Assembly: GCA_020637295.1 (NCBI GenBank)
Contig: JACJWF010000002.1
Location: 124,001 to 188,000, forward strand
DNA length: 64,000 nucleotides
Origin: Acidimicrobiaceae bacterium
GTDB taxonomy: Bacteria; Actinomycetota; Acidimicrobiia; Acidimicrobiales; Ilumatobacteraceae
Reading direction: 5' to 3'
The position numbers and the translations under genes are program-made. A model generated the notes under the pieces. That model ran no database searches. It was not told the DNA's origin and saw only the letters and a list, made by a program, of their open reading frames with translations. Below are positions 26,192-33,955 of this stretch, one piece after another. Numbering within the stretch: position 1 is the stretch's first letter; every line of letters starts with the position of its first letter.

Positions 26192-26769
26192 CGCCGGTCG
26201 CGCCGCCGCCGCAGCAGGATCAGCCCGAACGGCGACACGACGGCCAGGAGGAGGGAGACCTTCCACACCCACCCGGCGATGTCGGAGAGGAGTTGCGAGG
26301 CCGCCGCATCGTCGGTCAGCTCGCCGTGCACCCGGTCCAGCTCCGACAGCAGGTCATCGATCATCGGCCCGCCGGCCAGCGTCTCGGCTGCCGGCTGGTC
26401 GGTCACCACCCCGTCCTCGTCGATGGCCGCGATCACGGCGTGGTTCCACTCGTGGGTCATCTCGGTGAACGGGACATACGCCGGCGCCACGCCTCGGGTC
26501 AGTGCCACCACCAGTCCCTCGTTGAAGGTCCGCCGTCCCGGGCTGAACTCGGCCGGGTCGTCACATCGACTCTCCGTCACGCAGGTGTCGAGGCGTTGCG
26601 CGGCATCCTCAACCTTCGTGGCGAGCGCGATCGCGTGACGGGCGTCGACCCGCGCCTGCTCCGCCGAGTCGCCGGCCCGCAACTCGATGATCCGGAACGC
26701 GATCGTCGCAACCACCGCGACGAGTAGCGCCACGGCGATGCCCCAGTCGCCGTGATCACGCCTCGTCAT
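26095..26769 (-). CDS. two-TM protein, paralogue B of a tandem pair
   Basis: A 224-residue protein of unknown family. There is an N-terminal membrane segment (about 10-28), an extracytoplasmic region, a second membrane segment (about 168-187), then a basic RRRRDRR tail. The loop has a Cys pair (C63, C69), a DPAEFSPGR motif and THEWNHAV (105-112), all shared with its upstream neighbour. The ATG overlaps the stop of paralogue A (ATGA). The 3' end overlaps aroB by 97 bp. The topology (two TMs, ~140-residue outside domain) resembles a sensor ectodomain without a signalling output. Confidence 0.68.
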   Translation of the reverse strand: MTRRDHGDWGIAVALLVAVVATIAFRIIELRAGDSAEQARVDARHAIALATKVEDAAQRLDTCVTESRCDDPAEFSPGRRTFNEGLVVALTRGVAPAYVPFTEMTHEWNHAVIAAIDEDGVVTDQPAAETLAGGPMIDDLLSELDRVHGELTDDAAASQLLSDIAGWVWKVSLLLAVVSPFGLILLRRRRDRRQDREPRAAMASARGTPGTTSTPAGPSSTNVS

Positions 26770-27446
26770 GACGTCCCGCAGCTCTGGGGCGATGCCTCCG
26801 TCATGGTGGCTGAGGGCGCGTCAACCCTGGCTGCGGCGCTGGCCTGGCTCAGCGCCATGGCCTCCCGCCGGTCGCGCCGCCCTCGCACCGCGAGGAGGCA
26901 CAGCAGTGGAACCGGTGCAGCGACGAGCAGTCCCTTCCATGTCCAACCCCACACCTGTGACGCATGCGCCTCGTCGACCTGGCGTTCTTCGAGATGGCTC
27001 CGGGCACTGGTGAGCTCGGCGCGGATGTCCCCGAGAAATGCGCCGTTGGCGAGCGTCGCCAACCTCGCCCGGTCGGTGACGATCCCGTTGTCGTCCACCA
27101 CCTCCATCACTGCGTGGTTCCACTCGTACGTGAGTGCCACGTACAGGTCGTACTCGGGGAAGAACTGGCGCATCAGCTCCGAGTTCAACGCTTCCGCTTC
27201 GGTGTCGCGCCCTGGTTCGAACTGTGCAGGATCTGTGCAGGGGCTCACCGCCAAGCACTCGGCGACGCTGGCTTCGACGTTGTCGATGAAGTCCGCGAAC
27301 GTGATCGACAGGCCGGTCGCCGCGTCGCGGGAAGACTGTCGCGACGACACCTCCCATCGCCGGCCGACGATCGAACCGGCAACCGCGGCGACCATCGCCG
27401 CGGCCACGAGCCAGTTGACGAGGACGTCGCGCCGACGAGGCTCCAT
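26766..27446 (-). CDS. two-TM protein, paralogue A of a tandem pair
   Basis: A 226-residue protein with the same plan as the gene after it: N-terminal TM (about 11-27), Cys64/Cys70, DPAQFEPGR, YEWNHAV (107-113), GIVTDRARLATLANG, SQVWGWTWK and a second TM (about 171-187) followed by RGRRDRRE. Roughly a third of positions look identical to paralogue B by eye. ATGA overlap at both ends places it in one transcript with the hydrolase and paralogue B. No family is recognised. Confidence 0.7.
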   Translation of the reverse strand: MEPRRRDVLVNWLVAAAMVAAVAGSIVGRRWEVSSRQSSRDAATGLSITFADFIDNVEASVAECLAVSPCTDPAQFEPGRDTEAEALNSELMRQFFPEYDLYVALTYEWNHAVMEVVDDNGIVTDRARLATLANGAFLGDIRAELTSARSHLEERQVDEAHASQVWGWTWKGLLVAAPVPLLCLLAVRGRRDRREAMALSQASAAARVDAPSATMTEASPQSCGTS

Positions 27447-28291
27447 CAGCCCAGTGTCGCCAGGAACTCCGTGACGGCGGCGAGGAAGCGGTCGCGGCTG
27501 GCCAGTTCGTCGTGGATCAGGTGGCCGGCGCCCGTCATCACCGTCACGGTGGCGCCGGGGTTGACCTCGGCGAAGCGGGCGGCGTCCTCTGCCCGGGCAA
27601 CGGCATCGGGTGCGGTCGGGTCGGCCGTGATCAGCAGGGCGGGCCGGCCGAGTGGGGCGTTCGGGTCGTAGAACGGGTCCAGCGGCTGGCCGCTCAGCAC
27701 CGGGTCCAGCACTGTGGCGTCCACGTGGAGCATGCCGGCGGCCATCGAGCTCAGCCCGTCGGGGTGGACGAGGGTGCCGAACGTCGGCCCCGTCGCGCTG
27801 GGCGCGTTGGCGAGGATGCCGGCCAGCACGTCCTCCGGCACCTTCTGCTCCTGCATCATCGGGATCGACTGGCGCATGAGGCGGAAGCCGTCCAGCAGCG
27901 AGTTGCCCTCCAGCGTGCGGGCGGCCGCGGGAATGGGCGGGTCCTCCATCAGGGCCGCCCGGACGAGATCGGGGTGGTGCTGGGTGAGGCCGGCCGTGGT
28001 GACGCCGCCCAGCGAATGGCCGAGGACGATGGACGGCCCGCCGGCAGCGTCCACTGCCGCGGCGGCGTCGCTGACGTAGCCCGCCACGTGGTACTCGCCG
28101 GCCGCCCGGTCGGACCGGCCGTGGCCGCGGAAGTCCAGCCGCAGCACGCGGTAGCGGTCGGCGAGGTGGGGGACCAGCCAGTCCCACGTGCGCCAGCACG
28201 AGGTGATGCCGTGCAGCAGGAGGATCGGCGGGGCGTCCTCCGGGCCATCCGTCGCCAGGTGCAGGGTGAGGTCGCCGTTGCGGATCTCCAT
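27446..28291 (-). CDS. alpha/beta hydrolase
   Basis: A 281-residue hydrolase: oxyanion motif LLLHGITSCWRTWDW, nucleophile elbow LGHSLGG, and catalytic His in GAGHLIHDE. LDFRGHGRSD is typical of the epoxide-hydrolase/esterase branch. The ATG at 28291 has TACGGT 7 nt upstream. It heads a three-gene unit with the tandem membrane proteins. The substrate is unknown. Confidence 0.85.
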   Translation of the reverse strand: MEIRNGDLTLHLATDGPEDAPPILLLHGITSCWRTWDWLVPHLADRYRVLRLDFRGHGRSDRAAGEYHVAGYVSDAAAAVDAAGGPSIVLGHSLGGVTTAGLTQHHPDLVRAALMEDPPIPAAARTLEGNSLLDGFRLMRQSIPMMQEQKVPEDVLAGILANAPSATGPTFGTLVHPDGLSSMAAGMLHVDATVLDPVLSGQPLDPFYDPNAPLGRPALLITADPTAPDAVARAEDAARFAEVNPGATVTVMTGAGHLIHDELASRDRFLAAVTEFLATLG

Positions 28292-28298
28292 CCCGCCG

Positions 28299-28304
28299 AC
28301 CGTA
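28299..28304 (-). promoter_or_regulatory. -10 element (TACGGT) of hydrolase operon
   Basis: TACGGT on the minus strand, 7 nt before the ATG at 28291, adjacent to the paired hairpin repeat. Confidence 0.45.
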
Positions 28305-28320
28305 CTCCCCCCACCCTCCC

Positions 28321-28367
28321 CAAGTTGGCGCTGAGGTGCGGCTGTACCGCATCTCACCGCCAACTTG
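28321..28367. repeat. 47-nt hairpin repeat, pair 1 copy A
   Basis: 21-nt arms beginning CAAGTTGGCG and ending CGCCAACTTG, 5-nt loop CTGTA, two arm mismatches. With copy B, 14 nt away, it forms a REP/BIME-like doublet between two divergent genes. Confidence 0.9.
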
Positions 28368-28381
28368 GAACGGGGCCTCTG

Positions 28382-28428
28382 CAAGTTGGCGCTGAGATGT
28401 TGCTGTACCGCATCTCACCGCCAAATTG
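28382..28428. repeat. 47-nt hairpin repeat, pair 1 copy B
   Basis: Same 21-5-21 plan and the same CTGTA loop as copy A, more diverged. The whole doublet is enclosed by a C-rich tract (28306-28320) and its G-rich complement (28429-28441), extending the symmetry. Confidence 0.9.
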
Positions 28429-28456
28429 GGAGGGTGGGGGTGGCAGACTCGGCGGG

Positions 28457-29011
28457 ATGGTGGTGGAGGTGCGGACGGAGCGGTTGGTGCTGCGAGGGTG
28501 GCGGGAGACGGACAAGCCGGCCTACGCCAGCCTGAACGGCGACCCGGAGGTGATGCGCCACTTCCCGGCCACGCTCACGCCCCAGCAGAGCGACGAGATG
28601 GTGGACCGGATGGCCGCGGCATGGCAGCGCAACGGGTTCGGGCTGTGGGCAGTGGAACGGCAGGACACCGGCCAGTTCATCGGCTTCACCGGGCTGTCGG
28701 TCCCCGGCTGGTCGAGCGTGCCGATGGTGGAGGTCGGCTGGCGGCTGGCCCGCGAGCACTGGGGGCTCGGCTTCGCCCCGGAGGCCGCCCGGGCCGCCCT
28801 GGAGTTCGGCTTCGAGCGGGTGGCCCTGCCCCACGACGAGATCGTCAGCTTCACCACCTCGAAGAACTTCAAGTCGCAGCGGGTGATGCAGAAGCTGGGC
28901 ATGCGCCACGACGCCACCCGCGACTTCGACCATCCGCTGCTGCCGCACTGGCACGAGCGCCATCACGTGTTCTACGTGATCGACCGCGCGACGTGGACGG
29001 CAGATCTGTAG
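28457..29011 (+). CDS. GNAT family N-acetyltransferase (RimJ/RimL type)
   Basis: A 184-residue acetyltransferase of the RimJ/L-like group: ERLVLRGWRETD at the N-terminus, VGWRLAREHWGLGFAPEAARAAL (acetyl-CoA loop, given here as HWGLGFAPEAA) and SKNFKSQRVMQKLGM. It probably acetylates a small molecule or protein N-terminus. The ATG is preceded at 7 nt by CAGACT, one mismatch from the usual -10. It diverges from the hydrolase operon across the hairpin doublet. Confidence 0.87.
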   Translation: MVVEVRTERLVLRGWRETDKPAYASLNGDPEVMRHFPATLTPQQSDEMVDRMAAAWQRNGFGLWAVERQDTGQFIGFTGLSVPGWSSVPMVEVGWRLAREHWGLGFAPEAARAALEFGFERVALPHDEIVSFTTSKNFKSQRVMQKLGMRHDATRDFDHPLLPHWHERHHVFYVIDRATWTADL

Positions 29012-29025
29012 GGAGCACCAGACCG

Positions 29026-29050
29026 CAGGCGTGGCACGATAGGCCCGTGG
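29026..29050 (+). repeat. 25-bp direct repeat, copy 1
   Basis: CAGGCGTGGCAC...GCCCGTGG, identical to 29781-29805. Each copy ends with the start codon of the following gene, so the leader and start region of aroQ appear to be duplicated. Confidence 0.92.
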
Positions 29051-29775
29051 ACGTGATCCATCTCGAACTTCATTCAATCCACGGGATCGTCCTCAGCCCG
29101 GAGGCGCGGGTCGCCGACCTCGCGACAGAACTGATTCTTCAGGCCGGGATGGACGTCGAGCGGGTCGTTGTTGAGCGCCCGCCTGGGGCGACAACCCGAG
29201 TTGTGCTTACCGCAGACGATTCAGTGGTGAAGCCACTGGAGATCCACTCTGTTCAGCCTCCGCTCTCGCAACTTGAGGTCGAGCACAGGGTGAGCGACTG
29301 GCTCGCATCGTTCCGCGGTGTAGTTGCCAGCAATCGAGCCCAGCAGCGTGTGGAGGTGCTGCTGTTGAGATGCAGCCGGCTCATCACCGACAACGATGCG
29401 CTTCGCGACTACGCGAAGCGGCTCAAACGCGCGAACTCCAACTTGCGGAGCGAGAACCATCGCCTCACGACGCAGATTGACGATCTGCTGGCCGCAATCG
29501 ATGCTCTGGAGGGAACGGTTGCCGCGTTGCGTGCTACTGGCAGACTCTCGCGTCACTCCGCCCTAAGGAAGTCTTTGGTCGGGTTGGTGATGTTCGTGGC
29601 GGCCTCGGCACAAGTTACGGGCTACTCCCTTCGCGACATCTTCGAATCGGACCAGGCGCAGCTTCCTCAGGCGCCGTCCAGCGAGGAGGTCGACCTTGCG
29701 GCGATCGCCGACTTGGTTCGCTTCTGCAGAGCCGAAGTTATCCCCGTCCTGAGCGAGATACCGCCGACCGAGTAG
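29047..29775 (+). CDS. hypothetical coiled-coil protein, lower GC
   Basis: A 242-residue protein with no recognised family. The N-terminal 70 residues look alpha/beta; residues about 115-165 form a probable coiled coil (RLKRANSNLRSENHRL, TTQIDDLLAAIDALEG); residues about 175-190 are hydrophobic (LVGLVMFVAASAQ), perhaps a membrane or core helix. Base composition is visibly less GC-rich than that of the neighbours. The GTG start lies in the first 25-bp direct repeat and so uses a copy of the aroQ leader. Signs point to recent acquisition. Confidence 0.65.
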   Translation: MDVIHLELHSIHGIVLSPEARVADLATELILQAGMDVERVVVERPPGATTRVVLTADDSVVKPLEIHSVQPPLSQLEVEHRVSDWLASFRGVVASNRAQQRVEVLLLRCSRLITDNDALRDYAKRLKRANSNLRSENHRLTTQIDDLLAAIDALEGTVAALRATGRLSRHSALRKSLVGLVMFVAASAQVTGYSLRDIFESDQAQLPQAPSSEEVDLAAIADLVRFCRAEVIPVLSEIPPTE

Positions 29776-29780
29776 AGGCC

Positions 29781-29805
29781 CAGGCGTGGCACGATAGGCC
29801 CGTGG
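29781..29805 (+). repeat. 25-bp direct repeat, copy 2
   Basis: Identical to 29026-29050 and includes the GTG start of aroQ. Confidence 0.92.
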
Positions 29806-30242
29806 CCATCATCGCCCTCCTCCACGGACCCAACCTGAACCTGCTCGGCCAGCGCGAGCCGCACATCTACGGCAGCGCCACGCTGGACGACTACGTGGCC
29901 GCCACCGCCGCGGCCGCGGCGGCACAAGGGCACACGGTCGAGGCCTTCCAGACCAACCACGAAGGCCAACTGGTGGACGCCATCCACGCCGCCAGGGGCC
30001 GGGTCGCGGCCATCATCATCAACCCCGGTGCGTTCACCCACTACGCCTGGGCCATCCACGACGCGCTCGCGGCCTTCGACGGCCCGGTCATCGAGGTGCA
30101 CATCTCCAACCCGAACGCCCGTGAGCCGTGGCGGCACACGAGCGTCGTGGCGCCGGTGGCCACCGGCAGCATCATGGGCCTCGGCATGCACGGCTACGAA
30201 CTGGCGGTGGACGCCGTGGCCCGCAAGCTGGCGTCGGCGTGA
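29802..30242 (+). CDS. aroQ: 3-dehydroquinate dehydratase, type II
   Basis: A 146-residue type II dehydroquinase. It has ALLHGPNLNLLGQREPHIYG (catalytic Tyr region, in part), FQTNHEGQLVDAIH, NPGAFTHYAWAIHDAL and the substrate motif HISNPNAREPWRH. It belongs with aroE-C-K-B but is separated from aroB by a 3.6-kb insertion. GTG start inside the second direct repeat; the end overlaps the peptidase gene (GTGA). Confidence 0.94.
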   Translation: MAIIALLHGPNLNLLGQREPHIYGSATLDDYVAATAAAAAAQGHTVEAFQTNHEGQLVDAIHAARGRVAAIIINPGAFTHYAWAIHDALAAFDGPVIEVHISNPNAREPWRHTSVVAPVATGSIMGLGMHGYELAVDAVARKLASA

Positions 30243-31345
30243 GCATCGCCCATCGGGCCCAGCGGGTCCGCGCCCGCCTGGCAGCCGCGGACGTGGATGC
30301 CCTGCTGCTCAACGACCTCACCAACATCCGCTGGGTCACCGGGTTCACCGGGTCCAACGGCTGGGTGGTGCTGGACCGCACGGGTGATGGCCTGACCCTC
30401 GTCACCGACGGCCGCTACGGCCAGCAAGCCGCGGCCCAGATGGCGGCGGCTGGGGTGGAGGGCGTGGTGCTGGTGGGCGCCACGGGCGCCGACACCCAGG
30501 CACACCTCGCCGCGCTCTGTGCGCCCCACGCCCGCGTGGGCTTCGAGGCCGAGCACGTCACCTTCGCCCAGCACGCCCGCTGGGCCGGCGCGTTCCAGAC
30601 CGACCTGCGCCCCACCCACGGCATCGTCGAGGCGGAGCGCCGGGTGAAGGACGCGGGCGAGATCGAGGCCATGGCCCGCGCCTGCGCCATCGCCGACCAG
30701 GCGCTGGCCGAGGTGGTACCGCACCTGGAAGGGCTGACCGAGGCCGAGGCCCGCAACCGGCTGGAGACCCGCATGCGCGAGCTGGGGGCCACCGGCCCGA
30801 GCTACGAGACCATCGTGGCCACCGGCCCGGTCAACGCCGCCCTCCCGCACCACCGCCCGACCGACACGGTGATCGAATCGGGCCACACGGTGATCATCGA
30901 CGTCGGTGCGCTGGTCGGCGGCTACCACAGTGACATGACCCGCACCTTCGTGGTGGGGGACCCCACGCCGCTCCAGCAGGCGCTGTACGACCTGGTGCTG
31001 CTGGCCCAGCAGGCCGGCGTGGCCGCCGTGAAGGCCGGGATGAGCGTGAAGGAGCTGGACGGGGTGTGCCGCGGGATCATCACCGAGGCCGGCTACGGCG
31101 ACTGGTTCACCCACGGCACGGGCCATGGCGTGGGCCTGCTGATCCACGAGGATCCGTTCGTGAACCGGGCCGGCGACGCCATCCTCCAGGTCGGGGATGT
31201 AGTGACCGTGGAGCCGGGGGTCTATCGTGATGGCTTCGGCGGAGTCCGGGTGGAAGACCTCGTGGTCGTCACCGAGGACGGATGCCGAGTACTCACTGCA
31301 AGCCCCAAGGATTCTCCGTGCCTGCCATCACCACCAACGACCTGA
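30239..31345 (+). CDS. M24 family aminopeptidase P / Xaa-Pro peptidase
   Basis: A 368-residue pita-bread metallopeptidase. The creatinase-like N-domain (NIRWVTGFTGSNG) precedes the catalytic domain with metal ligands in IIDVGALVGGYHSDMTRT (two Asp), GTGHGVGLLIHEDP (His), TVEPGVYRDG (Glu) and GVRVEDLVVV (Glu). In actinobacteria the gene between aroQ and efp is usually called pepQ. GTG start overlapping aroQ; its last 28 bases overlap the start of efp. Confidence 0.92.
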   Translation: MSIAHRAQRVRARLAAADVDALLLNDLTNIRWVTGFTGSNGWVVLDRTGDGLTLVTDGRYGQQAAAQMAAAGVEGVVLVGATGADTQAHLAALCAPHARVGFEAEHVTFAQHARWAGAFQTDLRPTHGIVEAERRVKDAGEIEAMARACAIADQALAEVVPHLEGLTEAEARNRLETRMRELGATGPSYETIVATGPVNAALPHHRPTDTVIESGHTVIIDVGALVGGYHSDMTRTFVVGDPTPLQQALYDLVLLAQQAGVAAVKAGMSVKELDGVCRGIITEAGYGDWFTHGTGHGVGLLIHEDPFVNRAGDAILQVGDVVTVEPGVYRDGFGGVRVEDLVVVTEDGCRVLTASPKDSPCLPSPPTT

Positions 31346-31881
31346 AGAACGGCATCACGCTGGAGCTGGACAACGGCCTCTTCCAGGTCGTCGAGTTCCA
31401 GCACGTCAAGCCCGGCAAGGGTGGCGCATTCGTGCGCACCAAGCTGCGCAACCTGAAGAACGGCAACGTCTTCGACCGCACCTTCAACGCCGGCGTCCGG
31501 GTGGAGCAGGCGCTGCTGGAGAAGAAGGACATGCAGTTCCTCTACCGCGACGGCGACGACTACGTGTTCATGGACATGGAGAGCTACGACCAGCAGAACG
31601 TGGCCCCCACGGCGCTCGGCGACGCGGCCGACTACATGGTGGAGAACTCGGTGGCCATCATCGCCTTCTACAACGGCGAGATCGTCACGGTGGAGATCCC
31701 GGCGGCCGTCGAGCTCACCATCACCGACACCGAGCCCGGCGTCCAGGGCGACCGCGTCAGCGGTGCCCGCAAGCCCGCCACCCTGGAGACGGGTAAGGTC
31801 GTCCAGGTGCCCCTGTTCGTGAACCCCGGCGACCGTGTCAAGGTGGACACCCGCACCGGCGACTACATCACCCGGGTGTGA
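31318..31881 (+). CDS. efp: elongation factor P
   Basis: A 187-residue three-domain beta protein that relieves stalling at polyproline. The KOW-like domain has HVKPGKGGAF with Lys34 at the position of the modified tip residue; MDMESYDQQN and the terminal VDTRTGDYITRV are family signatures. Start GTG at 31318 is chosen by the family N-terminus (PAITTNDLKNG); an earlier ATG lies inside the peptidase frame. The end overlaps nusB. Confidence 0.95.
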   Translation: MPAITTNDLKNGITLELDNGLFQVVEFQHVKPGKGGAFVRTKLRNLKNGNVFDRTFNAGVRVEQALLEKKDMQFLYRDGDDYVFMDMESYDQQNVAPTALGDAADYMVENSVAIIAFYNGEIVTVEIPAAVELTITDTEPGVQGDRVSGARKPATLETGKVVQVPLFVNPGDRVKVDTRTGDYITRV

Positions 31882-32291
31882 GCAGCCTGATGACCCGCCG
31901 CGTCGACGAGCGCACCGACGCCCGCGAGCGGGCATTGATCCTCCTCTACGAGGCGGAGTCCAAGCGCCTGCCGCCCCTCGAGGTGCTCGGTGCCCAGGTG
32001 CTGCCGCCGGACGAGCTGACTCGCGAACTGGTGGAGGGCGTGGCCGCGCACCAGGCCGAACTGGACGACCAGATCGCTGCGCACGCCAAGGGCTGGACGC
32101 TGGCCCGCATGCCGGTCATCGACCGCAACGTGCTGCGAATCGCCGGCTTCGAGCTGATGGCCCGCACCGACGTGCCGGTTGCGGTCGTGCTCGACGAGGC
32201 GGTGGAGCTGGCGAAGCGGTTCAGCACCGACGATTCCGGCCGGTTCGTCAACGGCGTGCTCTCGGCGCTCGTGCCCGTGCTGCGCGGCTGA
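31878..32291 (+). CDS. nusB: transcription antitermination factor NusB
   Basis: A 137-residue all-helical NusB. ARERALILLYEAE at the N-terminus and RMPVIDRNVLRIAGFELM, PVAVVLDEAVELAKRFST and RFVNGVLSAL are the characteristic helices for NusE and boxA binding in rRNA antitermination. GTG start overlapping efp (GTGA); ATG at 31890 is an alternative. Confidence 0.93.
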   Translation: MSSLMTRRVDERTDARERALILLYEAESKRLPPLEVLGAQVLPPDELTRELVEGVAAHQAELDDQIAAHAKGWTLARMPVIDRNVLRIAGFELMARTDVPVAVVLDEAVELAKRFSTDDSGRFVNGVLSALVPVLRG

Positions 32292-32299
32292 ACCGCCGG

Positions 32300-33955
32300 A
32301 TGACCTCCGTCGGCACGGTGGATCGGCAAGACTCTGCCGCCGTGGGACGAGCCGCCCGGGTGGGCGCACTGCTGAACGACTGGTGGCTTCGGCTGCGCCA
32401 GCATGTGCTCGGCTCCCATCCCGCCAGCTGGCTGACGGCCGCCGGCATCATCGTCTTCGGCCTCACGTTCGGCCGGCTGGCGGTGCAGAACCACGCCAAC
32501 TTCGGCACCTGGGCCTACGACTCGGCCATCTATGACCAGGGCTTCTGGCTGGTGTCCCGCGGGCACTCGTTCATGACCGTGCGCGGCATGAACTTCTGGG
32601 GCCATCACGTCAACCTCATCGCCCTGGCGTTCGCCCCCTTCTACTGGCTGGGCGCCGGCCTGCCGTTCCTCTACGTCGTGCAGGCCGTGGTCCTCGGCCT
32701 CGCCGCGTGGCCCGTCTACCTGATCGCCCGTGACGCGTTCAAGACACCCTGGATGGGCGCGGTCTTCGCCGTCGTCTACCTGCTGTACGCCCCGGTGCAG
32801 TGGATCAGCCGTGCGGACTTCCACCCCGAGGCACTGGTGATCTGTCCGTTCCTCTTCGCCTGGTGGTTCGCCACCAAGGAACGCTGGGTTGCCTTCTGGG
32901 TGATGGTGGGGATCTCGCTCAGCATCCGCGAAGACGTCGCGCTGGCGGTGGTGATGATGGGCATCGTCCTCCTCATCCACATGCGCCGTACGCCCAACTA
33001 CCGCACGGTCCGCAAGATGGCGATCGCCACGTCCGCGGTGGGCGCCCTGTGGTACCTGGTGGCCACGAAGGTGATGCTGCCGCTGTTCAACGACGGCGAG
33101 GAACCCTTCTACATCACCTACTTCTACGGCCACTACGGCAAGGACTCGGTGGAGATCCTGTCTACGATGATCAGCCGGCCGGACCGGGTGATCAGCGACG
33201 CGGTGCAGCACGACCGGCTGGTGTTCTACAAGCAGATGGGCTGGCCGATGGGGTGGACGTTCGTGTTCAACCCGGTGGCCTTGCTGATGGCGCTGCCGCA
33301 GCTGGTGGCCAGCATCATCACCACCACGCCGTACGCGCGGATGATCCGCTACCAGTACACCGCGGTGATGAACGCGCCGATCGTGATCGCTTCCATCTAC
33401 GGCGCCCGCACGCTGTGGAACCGGTTCTCCTGGGCGAAGATCGTGCTGCCGCTGTGGCTGCTGGGCTGCGCCTACACCACCAACGTCGCCTGGTCGCCGT
33501 CCCCGCTGTCGGACGCCAACTACGGCGTGTGGGCCGGGCCCAGCCCGCGGCACGACTCGCTCAACGAGGCGCTGTCGTTGATCCCTGATGACGCAGCCGT
33601 GGTGGCCACTTACCAGCTCGGGCCGCATCTGGCCCACCGCGAGGATCTGTTCGACTGGCCCAGCCCGTTCATGCCGCACTACTGGGGCAACGACGACTGT
33701 GCCAACCTGCCCGACCCGACGGTGGTGGACTACCTGATCCTGGACCTCAGCCAGATCGACGACCCCAACAACCCCGCTCAGCACACCCTGTTCGAGAACA
33801 TGCTGAAGCCGGGCGGGCCGTTCGAAGCGGTGTTCATCGACGAGAACGTGGTGGTTGCCCATCGGGTGGGGACGAGCCCCGAGGTCGACGTGCAACCGCA
33901 ACGAGATTCTTGCCAAGTGCTGGCGATGCGAAAGGCCGCTGCAGCAGGCGGCTGA
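32300..33955 (+). CDS. DUF2079 family polytopic membrane protein
   Basis: A 551-residue membrane protein with about nine hydrophobic segments. The N-terminal signature YDSAIYDQGFWLVSRG, TVRG and WGHHVNLIALAFAPFYWLG (in part) matches DUF2079, a family related in topology to GT-C glycosyltransferases. A long soluble C-terminal portion follows (about 430-551). It likely acts on lipid-linked sugars at the membrane, by inference from the family and from the neighbouring glycosyltransferase. Its last 122 bp overlap the end of that convergent gene. Confidence 0.83.
   Translation: MTSVGTVDRQDSAAVGRAARVGALLNDWWLRLRQHVLGSHPASWLTAAGIIVFGLTFGRLAVQNHANFGTWAYDSAIYDQGFWLVSRGHSFMTVRGMNFWGHHVNLIALAFAPFYWLGAGLPFLYVVQAVVLGLAAWPVYLIARDAFKTPWMGAVFAVVYLLYAPVQWISRADFHPEALVICPFLFAWWFATKERWVAFWVMVGISLSIREDVALAVVMMGIVLLIHMRRTPNYRTVRKMAIATSAVGALWYLVATKVMLPLFNDGEEPFYITYFYGHYGKDSVEILSTMISRPDRVISDAVQHDRLVFYKQMGWPMGWTFVFNPVALLMALPQLVASIITTTPYARMIRYQYTAVMNAPIVIASIYGARTLWNRFSWAKIVLPLWLLGCAYTTNVAWSPSPLSDANYGVWAGPSPRHDSLNEALSLIPDDAAVVATYQLGPHLAHREDLFDWPSPFMPHYWGNDDCANLPDPTVVDYLILDLSQIDDPNNPAQHTLFENMLKPGGPFEAVFIDENVVVAHRVGTSPEVDVQPQRDSCQVLAMRKAAAAGG

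Noticed and set aside
28321..28428. CRISPR array
   Set aside because: Only two repeat units per site, each a hairpin of 47 nt with a 14-nt spacer that is too short, and no cas genes. A REP/BIME-like doublet fits better.
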